Assembly: GCA_019636345.1 (NCBI GenBank)
Contig: JAHBXQ010000002.1
Coordinates: 930,001 to 994,000 of the forward strand
Origin: Pirellulales bacterium
GTDB lineage: Bacteria > Planctomycetota > Planctomycetia > Pirellulales > Lacipirellulaceae
Direction: 5' to 3'
Length of the DNA stretch: 64,000 nt
In this document: positions 1 through 7,113 of the stretch, piece by piece
How the letters are laid out: the number at the start of each line of letters is the position of its first letter
Numbering within the stretch: the stretch's first letter is position 1
Position numbers and translations under genes: made by a program
Notes under the pieces: model-generated
Seen by the model: the letters and a program-made list of their open reading frames with translations, nothing else
Told to the model about the DNA's origin: nothing
The model's database searches: none

Positions 1-461
1 CCCTGGCCCGATCGTTCCTTGCCGAGTCGGCGACGAGCGAGGGGGCCGACTTCGTACTGGCCGGGGACGCCGTAGAACTGCTGCGCGGCGAGCCGTGGCC
101 CGGCAATCTTGACGAACTGCGAAGCGTGCTGCGGCGCGCTGTCGCGGAGGCGCCGGGGCGAGTGCTCGACGCCGAGGTCGTCCGCGCCGCACTGTGCGTC
201 CGACCCCGAACCGCAGCCGCCCTGTCGCGAGACTCCGACGAGTCGTTCGTCACGAATTGGCGTCGCTTCGTCGACGAACGGCTCTCGCTCGGCACCGCGG
301 AGCTCCACTCCGAGTGCCTCGCCGAAGCCGAGCGCAAGCTTCTCGCTCGGTTGCTGGAGCACACGAGCGGCAACCAGGCGCAAGCGGCGCGCGTGCTTGG
401 CATCTCGCGGGCGAGCTTGCGGAAGAAGATCCGGGCGCTCGGCGTGCCGCTCCCCGGTTAA
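1..461 (+). CDS. Sigma-54-dependent transcriptional activator, C-terminal part (partial at window start)
   Basis: The reading frame is open from the first bases of the window, so the gene begins upstream. What remains is the end of an NtrC-type AAA+ domain, with the hallmark PWPGNLDELRSVLRRAV (compare the family motif WPGNxRELxN). After a linker comes a Fis-type helix-turn-helix (GNQAQAARVLGISRASLRKK) ending at the stop codon. Proteins of this family bind enhancer-like sites and remodel sigma-54 RNA polymerase. The sensor/receiver part lies outside the window, so the signal is unknown. The gene converges on nrfA, and the two stop codons share the palindrome TTAA at 458-461. Whether it controls nrfHA cannot be told from here. 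Confidence 0.85.
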   Translation, partial: LARSFLAESATSEGADFVLAGDAVELLRGEPWPGNLDELRSVLRRAVAEAPGRVLDAEVVRAALCVRPRTAAALSRDSDESFVTNWRRFVDERLSLGTAELHSECLAEAERKLLARLLEHTSGNQAQAARVLGISRASLRKKIRALGVPLPG

Positions 462-1972
462 CCCCCGCCGACCGCGATCGCTGGCGAGTCCGTCGGCCGA
501 ATCGCGGCCGACTTGGTCGGCGAGTCGGCCTTCGCATCGGCCGCCTCGTCCCCTGCCGGCGATTTTTCGGGGGCGTCGTTGTCGCCGGGCTTCGCGACTT
601 CCAGCCACCGCTTCTTGAGGGAGTTCTGACCCATGCGCGAGTAGTTGATCGAGTCCGCCAGGATCCGCGCCGCTTCCTGACCCGCGTGGAACCCGGAGGA
701 GTTCTCGGCCTCGACGTAGTCGACGTAGAAACTGGCCCGCCGCTGCCATTGCCGGGCCTCGGCGAGCTGGTCGTCCTCGAAGCCGGCCTCCTTGGCGGCC
801 TTGATCTCGTCGATGAGTTCCACGAGGGCGTCCAGTGCGTGTTCCACGCTCCGACGATGGCGACCTTGAATCGATTCGGCGCGAGCGACGAGCTCCTCAT
901 CGCTGAGCTTATGACACGTGCCGCAGGAATTGTTGGGATTGATCAGCGGGCTGCGGACGTGGTGATCGCTGACCTTGGTGGCGCCGACCCGTTTGTAAGG
1001 CATGTGGCAGTCGGCGCAGGTCACGCCCGACCGGGCGTGAATTCCCTGCGACCAGAGTTCAAACTCGGGATGCTGGGCTTTGAGCATCGGCGCCCCGGTC
1101 TCGGCGTGGACCCAGTCGGTGAAGCCCTCGTCTTCGTAGTACTCATACGCCCCGTCGACCGTCAGCCCGTTCGCCCACGGATAGGTCAGCCGCTTCTTGT
1201 CCCCTTTGAAGTAATACTCGACGTGGCACTGGGCGCAGACGTAGGTGCGCATCTCTTGCCGCGAGGCCATTGTGTTCACGTCGTAATTGTCGATCCCTTC
1301 GTGCTTCTTCGCTGCGGCGATCCCTTCCATGAACGCGGGCCGGGTGATGCGCAAGGCCATCGTCTCGGCGTCGTGGCAGTCGATGCAGCCCACCGGATGC
1401 GAGACGTGCTCTTTCGCGTCGGAGTAGGGGAGCGAGTTCAGTTTGTCGAACCCGGCGAGAAGGTCCCCCTCGCCAAGCGTCTTCATGGCCGTGTAAGTGG
1501 AAGCGTGGCAGTTGACGCAGGCCCCCGGCTGGCCGACTTTTTGACGCTCGGTGTAGAGCTGGTCTTCGAGCATGTAGGCGTGGCCGCGCTCCTCGCGAAA
1601 ATCCTTGCTGAAGGCGTACCCGGCCCACATTCGTCGCAGTTGCGGGATGGCGTCGAGCTTGCTCGCCGAGACGACGCGGCGCGGGTCGGCCTCGGTCGGG
1701 ACGCGGGGGATCGCCTCGCTGCCTCCGTAGGTCGTGTGGACCATGTCGGCGGTCTTGCGGTAGTCGTCGTACTGCTGCGGGAAGTTCCGGCCCCAAAGTT
1801 CCGGATCGTCGTCGTCGTCGGTGATCTCGACGACCCGCACGACCGGGGTGCGAGCCTCCTGCTTGTGTTCGAAGATCGTCGTCAGCACGTAGGCGATGAG
1901 GAAGCACGCCGCCCCGGACAGGGCCGCGACCGCGGCGAGCAGCCAGACTGAACGCGAACGCTGAGTGGACAT
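458..1972 (-). CDS. nrfA: Cytochrome c nitrite reductase catalytic subunit NrfA (CXXCH type)
   Basis: Pentahaem ammonia-forming nitrite reductase of about 504 residues. It carries an N-terminal membrane anchor or uncleaved signal (about residues 9-30) and acts on the periplasmic side. Five haem motifs are visible: C152-VN-CH, C196-ID-CH, C246-AQ-CH, C319-AD-CH and C350-GT-CH. The family signature QCHVEYYF follows haem 3 and gives the active-site tyrosine. The KAQHPEFE segment supplies the active-site histidine (about H301), and RGHAYM carries the expected arginine. The first, catalytic haem site has CXXCH rather than the CXXCK of E. coli, as in the lysine-less NrfA clades. The last 50 or so residues are a low-complexity D/A/K/S/P tail beyond the usual family end. 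It lies 97 bp downstream of nrfH on the same strand. Confidence 0.93.
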   Translation of the reverse strand: MSTQRSRSVWLLAAVAALSGAACFLIAYVLTTIFEHKQEARTPVVRVVEITDDDDDPELWGRNFPQQYDDYRKTADMVHTTYGGSEAIPRVPTEADPRRVVSASKLDAIPQLRRMWAGYAFSKDFREERGHAYMLEDQLYTERQKVGQPGACVNCHASTYTAMKTLGEGDLLAGFDKLNSLPYSDAKEHVSHPVGCIDCHDAETMALRITRPAFMEGIAAAKKHEGIDNYDVNTMASRQEMRTYVCAQCHVEYYFKGDKKRLTYPWANGLTVDGAYEYYEDEGFTDWVHAETGAPMLKAQHPEFELWSQGIHARSGVTCADCHMPYKRVGATKVSDHHVRSPLINPNNSCGTCHKLSDEELVARAESIQGRHRRSVEHALDALVELIDEIKAAKEAGFEDDQLAEARQWQRRASFYVDYVEAENSSGFHAGQEAARILADSINYSRMGQNSLKKRWLEVAKPGDNDAPEKSPAGDEAADAKADSPTKSAAIRPTDSPAIAVGGG

Positions 1973-2069
1973 GTGAGTCGATTCCGAGCAGGTCAGTGGA
2001 TCGGACGGCAGGCGTGGCGTCGCGGAAGCGGCGCCGGCCGACGAGGCAGCTTGGCGCCCCCCGCGCCCG

Positions 2070-2561
2070 TTACGTGTCGTGGCCGACAGTGCGATGACAG
2101 TGCAAGCAAGACGTCGATTCGATCGCTCCGCCGGGCTTCGGGTCGGGGTCGATCGCGTGAGTCAACTCGGCATGGCAACTGCGGCAGTTCGCCTCGACCA
2201 CGCCGCGGTTGTAGGCGTGCATCTGGATCTCGTCGGGGAATCCGCCGGTCGTGAACGCCAGCGAGTGAAAAAACCCGTTCCGAGCTTTGCAATAGTACTT
2301 GGCGGCGTAGCTCGTCCGGGGGGCGTGGCAATCGTTGCAGACGGCGAATTTGCCGTGCGACGACTTCACCCACGCGTCGAGGTGGGGCTGCATGACGTGG
2401 CAATTTGCACACGCCTGGGGATCGTTGGTGAGATACGACGCGCCGTCGGCATAGCCGAAGGTGAACAGCCCGACCCCCGCGGCCCCCCCGGCCAGAATGC
2501 ACGCCAGCAGCGCCAACAGGCGCGCCTTGCCCAGCGGTTGCGGTTCGCGCGGCGTCGTCAT
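2070..2561 (-). CDS. nrfH: Cytochrome c nitrite reductase small subunit NrfH (NapC/NirT family quinol dehydrogenase)
   Basis: Tetrahaem membrane cytochrome of 163 residues that takes electrons from menaquinol and passes them to NrfA. A single N-terminal transmembrane helix (about residues 14-36) is followed by four CXXCH motifs at about C51, C75, C126 and C152. The first reads CANCHVM, and the methionine two residues after the histidine is the unusual NrfH haem-1 ligand. I chose the ATG at 2561. A TTG 33 bp upstream would add eleven residues, but the ATG starts directly before a normal NrfH N-terminus. The gene precedes nrfA in the usual nrfHA order, with a good sigma-70-like promoter about 100 bp upstream. 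Confidence 0.92.
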   Translation of the reverse strand: MTTPREPQPLGKARLLALLACILAGGAAGVGLFTFGYADGASYLTNDPQACANCHVMQPHLDAWVKSSHGKFAVCNDCHAPRTSYAAKYYCKARNGFFHSLAFTTGGFPDEIQMHAYNRGVVEANCRSCHAELTHAIDPDPKPGGAIESTSCLHCHRTVGHDT

Positions 2562-3087
2562 GTCCGCCTGCGGAAAAGGTTGATAAGCAGCCAATGCGGG
2601 CCAGTCCCGCGACGGCGGCGCGCTGCACGACGACGGGGATGGCGACGCATCCGACCGCTGAGTATATCGCTTGTCGGCAATTCGTCAAACTGCTGCGGAA
2701 CAACGGAATGTTCGCTTGCGAGCGTGCAACGTCTCGCCGCCGCACGTCGGCGCTCATGGAGCGAATGCGCTAGAATCGGCGTCATGGATTGACGCTATGG
2801 ACGGAGGCGCCGACGTTGTTCCCATTTCGCAGGCGGGCGTATTCGCACATCTTTTCGGGCCTATCGGCGCGCTGGCAGTCCGCGGCAACGGCTGAACTCG
2901 TTGCCCGATTCGCTCCCCGATAAGGGAAAGCGCTCGCAAGGAGCGCGCCCGGTCCGTTTCTGGGGGCGATTGTGGCGTGCGGCACACTCGGGAACGGCGG
3001 TTGGCGCCCGGTTCGCACTAAGAGGCGGCGTGATGCCGCGTCATGTGCCGCGACACGGACCTCTCGGTTTCTGTCCGCGAGAAAGAT
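2562..3087. other. Divergent intergenic region between nrfHA and the electron-transfer operon
   Basis: There is no convincing gene here. It must hold the nrfHA promoter (2661-2688, minus) and the promoter of the plus-strand operon starting at 3088, for which I see no clear -35/-10 pair. Two stretches resemble sigma-54 -24/-12 elements (TGGCA with GGCAA near 2873, and GCAA with GCC near 2735), but the GG-GC spacing is one base short in both, so I do not call them. Confidence 0.6.
2661..2688 (-). promoter_or_regulatory. Predicted sigma-70-type promoter of nrfHA
   Basis: Read on the minus strand, TTGACG (2688-2683) and TATACT (2666-2661) are separated by 16 bp. Both boxes are within one base of consensus. 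Transcription would start near 2654, about 93 bases before the nrfH ATG. This is a motif match by eye only. Confidence 0.5.
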
Positions 3088-4557
3088 ATGTCTCGCATTG
3101 TCGTCTTCTTGACCTTGGTTGCCGGCGCGGGATCGCTGGCGGGTTGCGGCGAGCGGGTCGCCCCGTTGCCGCGTGAGTCGAGTCAGCCCGTCACGGCGAA
3201 TCCCGCCCCAGCGGCGGCCTCGCCCGAAGCCGCTCCGATCGGCGAGGGCTCGGCTCCCGTCGCGTACGTCGTCGCGCGCACTGCCGATTTGCCCGGGCCG
3301 ACGGCGCTCACCCCGGAAGATTGGCCGCAGTACCGCGGCGCAGCACGGGACGGCGTCTCGCAGGCGGCCGCGCTGGCCGACTCCTGGCCGGAGGGGGGGC
3401 CGCGCGTTCTGTGGCATGTTCCCGTCGGACAGGGTTACTCCTCCCCGGCCGTCGTCGCGGGGAACGTCTACTTCAACGACTACGATGAAGCGCGCAACGT
3501 GTGGATGGTCCGTCGGCTCGGGCTTGACGATGGCGCCGAGGCTTGGCGGTACGAGGTTCCCAAGCGGATTCGCCCCAACCACGCGATCACGCGGACGGCC
3601 CCCGCAACCGACGGCGGGTTTGTCTTTGCGATCGATCCCAAGTGCGAGCTCCATTGTCTCGACGCTCGCGACGGCAGTCTGATTTGGAAGCGGTTCTTCC
3701 CCGCGGCGTATGATTCGCAGATTCCTCCCTGGTACAACGGCCAATGCCCGCTCTTGGACGGCGAGCGTCTGATCGTCGCCCCTGGCGGCCGCGTGCTCAT
3801 GACGGCGCTCGACAAAGGGTCGGGCGAACCGGTTTGGGAAACCCCGAACCCCGGCGGCCATCAAATGTCGCATGGCTCGATCATGCCGCTGGAGGTCGAA
3901 GGCGTGCGACAGTACGCCTATCTCACGCTCAAGGGGCTCGTCGGGGTCGACGCGGGCGATGGCCGATTGTTGTGGGAATTCCCGTGGCAGTTCAACACCG
4001 CCGTGCCCACGACCCCGCTGCCGTTGGGGGACGGCAAACTGCTGCTCACCAGCGGGTATCACGCCCGCACCGTCGTGTGCCAGGTGCGCCGCGGCGCGGA
4101 CGGATGGTCGGCCGAGGAGGTCGTCAGCCTGCCGCCGCCGACAGGGGGGTGGAACTCGGAGGTCCACACGCCGATCCTTCATCGCGGTTTCGTCTTCGGC
4201 GTCGGCAAGAAACAGCGCGGGCTGTGGACTTGTCTTGATCTTCAAGGGAAAGAACTGTGGACTAGCCGCGGCAAAGCGGCCTTTGGCATGGGGGGCTATC
4301 TGCTGGCGGACGGCAAGTTCTTCTTGCTCGAGGATCGCACCGGCCTGGTCCGCATGCTCGACGCGGGAAGCGACGAATACCGCGAACTGGCCCGTGCCCA
4401 GGTCCTCGAAGGGCCGGACGTCTGGGCTCCGCCTGTGATTTCGCACGGCAAATTGCTGATTCGCGATTTGAAGAAACTGGTCTGTCTCGATATTGCCGCC
4501 GGTGCGAATGCCGCCGCGGTGGCGAGTCGCTCGGCCAAGATCGAAGCGAAGCCATGA
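3088..4557 (+). CDS. PQQ-like beta-propeller repeat lipoprotein
   Basis: A 489-residue exported lipoprotein. The start at 3088 is preceded by GAGAAAG and gives a clean signal peptide ending in a lipobox (SLAGC, Cys20); upstream starts would add fifteen hydrophilic residues. A proline/alanine-rich linker leads into a propeller of PQQ-like blades. Visible elements include WPQYRGAARDGVS, the first-blade signature of planctomycete BamB-like propellers, and later SLIWKRFFP, LLWEFPWQ and ELWTSRGKAAF, the W-rich strand ends typical of PQQ repeats. These proteins may be quinoprotein-like or purely structural; cofactor residues cannot be judged here. It heads the plus-strand operon and overlaps the next gene by ATGA, so the two are probably co-translated. 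Confidence 0.8.
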   Translation: MSRIVVFLTLVAGAGSLAGCGERVAPLPRESSQPVTANPAPAAASPEAAPIGEGSAPVAYVVARTADLPGPTALTPEDWPQYRGAARDGVSQAAALADSWPEGGPRVLWHVPVGQGYSSPAVVAGNVYFNDYDEARNVWMVRRLGLDDGAEAWRYEVPKRIRPNHAITRTAPATDGGFVFAIDPKCELHCLDARDGSLIWKRFFPAAYDSQIPPWYNGQCPLLDGERLIVAPGGRVLMTALDKGSGEPVWETPNPGGHQMSHGSIMPLEVEGVRQYAYLTLKGLVGVDAGDGRLLWEFPWQFNTAVPTTPLPLGDGKLLLTSGYHARTVVCQVRRGADGWSAEEVVSLPPPTGGWNSEVHTPILHRGFVFGVGKKQRGLWTCLDLQGKELWTSRGKAAFGMGGYLLADGKFFLLEDRTGLVRMLDAGSDEYRELARAQVLEGPDVWAPPVISHGKLLIRDLKKLVCLDIAAGANAAAVASRSAKIEAKP

Positions 4558-5375
4558 GATTCACTCGGACCCGAACACTGAGCGGTCGCGGCGCCGGAGC
4601 GGACCAGTTCCGCGTCCGGATCACGGGGTTGGCGGTCGCCGGCGACGGGCGGTTGTTCGCCGCCGGGGATCGCGAAGTGAAATCGTTCGCCCCTGACGGA
4701 GCCCTCGTCGAGCGGTTTCCCGCGAGCGACGCCCCCTGGTCGTTGGCCGTGGACGGCGACTTGTTGTGGCTCGGCATGCAGGGCCGCATCGAGCAGGTCG
4801 ACTTCGCGGGGATCAAGGTGAGAGCGATCGTCGACCGCGACCGGCTGGGTCTGGCGACCGGGATTGCCGCGGTCGACGACCTCGTGTTGGCGGCCGACGC
4901 GACCCATAAGGCGCTCCGGTTGTATGAACGCGGTCGATGGGTCCGCGACGTCGGGACCGAGGTCAACACGCGCGGGTTCATGATTCCCAACGGCGTGCTC
5001 ACCGTTGCGTACGACGCTCGCCGGAGACTGTTTGTCGTCGCCCATCCCCAGAAGCACAGGATCGAGTTTTACGAACTCGACGGCGAACCGGCGGGGCGCT
5101 TCGGGCGGTTCGGCAACGAATCGCCGCAGGACTTTGGCGGGTGCTGCAATCCGACGACCTGTGCCACGACTCCCGCCGGGATCGTGCTCGTGAGCGAGAA
5201 GGCCCCGCCTGTGGTGAAGGCGTTCACTCCTGCCGGGGTATTCTTGGCAGCGACTCCCACGGAAGCATTCGACCCCGGCGCCAAGAATCAGTTCCTCGCC
5301 GCCGACGAGCGGTTCGTCTACGCGACCGACTCGGTGCGCGGCACGATCGAAGCGTTTGAATTGTCCGAAGATTGA
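4554..5375 (+). CDS. NHL/SMP30-like beta-propeller protein with GCCNPT cysteine motif
   Basis: A 273-residue protein starting at the ATGA overlap with the lipoprotein gene. Repeated short strands (LAVAGDGRLFAAGDREVKSF, WSLAVDGDLLWLG, LTVAYDARRRLFVVAHP) suggest an NHL-type propeller of about six blades. It has no signal peptide or membrane segment, so it appears cytoplasmic, unlike its exported neighbour. A cysteine-rich loop, FGGCCNPTTCATT (about residues 197-209), is the only obvious candidate for metal or redox chemistry. I do not know a function for this family. Its place between a periplasmic propeller and iron-sulfur proteins suggests an accessory role in the electron-transfer locus. Confidence 0.7.
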   Translation: MRFTRTRTLSGRGAGADQFRVRITGLAVAGDGRLFAAGDREVKSFAPDGALVERFPASDAPWSLAVDGDLLWLGMQGRIEQVDFAGIKVRAIVDRDRLGLATGIAAVDDLVLAADATHKALRLYERGRWVRDVGTEVNTRGFMIPNGVLTVAYDARRRLFVVAHPQKHRIEFYELDGEPAGRFGRFGNESPQDFGGCCNPTTCATTPAGIVLVSEKAPPVVKAFTPAGVFLAATPTEAFDPGAKNQFLAADERFVYATDSVRGTIEAFELSED

Positions 5376-5401
5376 TTCCTGCCCCGCCTTGGCAACGTTC
5401 C

Positions 5402-6025
5402 ATGTCCGAATTTGACGAAACACGCCGGGCCTTTCTCCACCGCACGGGCCAGATTGCGTGTGCGACGGCGCTGACTGGGACCGGCGTGTTGTTGGGCCGG
5501 CGGGCGTGCCGCGGCGACGCCTGGGCGATCGTTCCCGACCGGTGCGTCAATATTCGCCTGGGAGTCACCGGCGCCGATGAGGTGTGCAGCGTATGCGCCG
5601 ACCAGTGCGTGCTGCCGCTGTCGGCGGTGCGGGCGGTCAACGAGCACGATCGTTGCGGGCGGTGCTGCATTTGCCCCGCGTACTTTGACGTCCGCAGCCA
5701 GGTCGGGTCCGATGGTCTGCCCACGAAAAAGCTCTGCCCGCGCGATGCGATTCGCCGCACTCCGATCGGCGAAGTCGATCCGTACGATCCCCTCAACAAC
5801 TTCTACGAGTACACGATCGACGACGAGCGCTGCAACGGCTGCGGCCGGTGCGTCATGGAGTGCAAGGACCCCGCGGGATTGGGATCGATCCGGCTTGAAG
5901 TGCGCTACGACTTGTGTTTGCGCTGCAATCGCTGCTCGATTGCGACCCATTGCCCGGAGGACGCCTACGTGCGCGTCGGGCCGCAGCCGGCGCCGGCCGC
6001 GGCGCTCGAAGGGGGGCATGCGTGA
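5402..6025 (+). CDS. Tat-exported 4Fe-4S ferredoxin-type protein (NapG/MauM-like)
   Basis: A 207-residue polyferredoxin. The start at 5402 gives a twin-arginine signal, TRRAFLHRTG, followed by a short hydrophobic stretch, so the folded protein is probably exported to the periplasm. Cysteine clusters follow: CSVCADQC, CGRCCIC with a distal CPRDAI, CNGCGRCVMEC, and CLRCNRC with HCPEDA. That is enough for about four [4Fe-4S] clusters, as in NapG. It starts 26 bp after the propeller gene and overlaps the next gene by GTGA. In Nap systems NapG works with NapH to move electrons between quinol and a periplasmic acceptor, and the pairing with 6022-7113 fits that model. Confidence 0.8.
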   Translation: MSEFDETRRAFLHRTGQIACATALTGTGVLLGRRACRGDAWAIVPDRCVNIRLGVTGADEVCSVCADQCVLPLSAVRAVNEHDRCGRCCICPAYFDVRSQVGSDGLPTKKLCPRDAIRRTPIGEVDPYDPLNNFYEYTIDDERCNGCGRCVMECKDPAGLGSIRLEVRYDLCLRCNRCSIATHCPEDAYVRVGPQPAPAAALEGGHA

Positions 6026-7113
6026 CTGCTGCTCCCTCCCGTCTGAGCGACGCTGACGACCGCCGGCGAGCTTCGCTCGGGAGGACGGGGCGAGTGCTGC
6101 TTACCGTGCGTGTCGGAGCGGCGGCGCTCATTCTTGCGCTCGCTTCGCCGGGCGCCATGGCCGTGACCGCCGAGGAGGATTACGCTAGGCAGGCCAACGT
6201 CGCGCCGCAACCGGCCGATATCGGCGCCGAATACCAAGTTCCCCCGCCGCAGCGCGTCGCCCCGCGGGCCGAGTGGTTGTACTTTCTCGACTTGGCCTTG
6301 CTCGTCGCGGCGCTGGTTCTCAGCGGATGCATCGCACACCGCTGGCGGCGGCGGTGGATGGCTGTCGCGGTCACGCTTGCATCGCTCGGTTACTTCGGCT
6401 TCTACCGCCAGGGATGCGTTTGCCCGATCGGTTCGATCCAGAACGTCGCAGCGTCGCTCGCCGAACCGAGTCTGGCCGTGCCGCTGGTGGTGCTGGCGTT
6501 CTTTCTGCTGCCGTTGGCTGCTGCACTGGTCGCGGGGAGGATCTTCTGCGGCGGGGCATGCCCGCTGGGGGCGATTCAGGATCTGATGCTGCTCAAGCCC
6601 CGTCAGCTTCCCGCGGCCGTCGACCGTTGGGGGGGCAATCTGCGCTACGTCTACCTAGTTGCGGCGGTCGCGATGGCCGCATTGCCGGCGGCGTCGCGCG
6701 ACTTCGTCATTTGCCGGTTCGATCCGTTCGTCGGGTTCTTCCGCCTAAACGGATCGGCGGCCATGCTGGGGTTCGGCGCCGGGTTGTTGGCCGTCGGGAC
6801 CGTCGTCGGTCGGCCCTATTGCCGTTTCCTCTGTCCGTACGGCGCGCTCTTGGGGGTCGTCGCCCGGTTCGCGTGGAAACCGGTTCGGATCACCCCCGAC
6901 GACGAGTTGGACTGCGGACTGTGCGTCGAGGCGTGTCCGTTCGGCGCCATCCGCGGCATGCGGGCCGAGGCCGCGACTTGCGTCGCGTGCGCTCGGTGCT
7001 TCGCTCATTGCCCGCGTCAGCAGTACGCTTGGGGCGAGATCGAGTTGTACGAGATCGAGCAACTGGCGACCGCCGACAAAGCGCCCTCCGCGGCGCAGGC
7101 GAGGCCCTCATGA
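6022..7113 (+). CDS. Membrane 4Fe-4S polyferredoxin, NapH/NosR/CcoG-like
   Basis: A 363-residue integral membrane iron-sulfur protein starting with GTG at the GTGA overlap. After an N-terminal helix (about residues 30-48) and a short loop there are about five more hydrophobic segments. Three CxxxCP-type motifs sit at membrane edges: GCVCPIGS, FCGGACPLGA and YCRFLCPYGA, the NapH/NosR hallmark. The C-terminus is a 2[4Fe-4S] ferredoxin module (CGLCVEACPFGAI, CVACARCFAHCP) probably facing the cytoplasm. It probably passes electrons between cytoplasmic Fe-S donors and the periplasmic NapG-like protein. It is embedded in a chain of four-base overlaps, so stoichiometric co-expression with its neighbours is likely. 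Confidence 0.82.
   Translation: MTAAPSRLSDADDRRRASLGRTGRVLLTVRVGAAALILALASPGAMAVTAEEDYARQANVAPQPADIGAEYQVPPPQRVAPRAEWLYFLDLALLVAALVLSGCIAHRWRRRWMAVAVTLASLGYFGFYRQGCVCPIGSIQNVAASLAEPSLAVPLVVLAFFLLPLAAALVAGRIFCGGACPLGAIQDLMLLKPRQLPAAVDRWGGNLRYVYLVAAVAMAALPAASRDFVICRFDPFVGFFRLNGSAAMLGFGAGLLAVGTVVGRPYCRFLCPYGALLGVVARFAWKPVRITPDDELDCGLCVEACPFGAIRGMRAEAATCVACARCFAHCPRQQYAWGEIELYEIEQLATADKAPSAAQARPS

Noticed and set aside
2865-2890. Possible sigma-54 promoter before the electron-transfer operon
   Set aside because: GG and GC elements are one base too close (nine bases between instead of ten), so it does not meet the strict spacing rule.
2782-4446. 554-codon minus-strand frame opposite the PQQ-like lipoprotein gene
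   Set aside because: It has no recognisable domain and is rich in Arg, typical of shadows; the plus-strand protein has a lipobox and propeller motifs.
6273-7109. Upstream extension of the NuoEF fusion frame
   Set aside because: It overlaps the NapH-like gene in another frame and is arginine-rich without motifs. The ATGA at 7110 gives a natural start.
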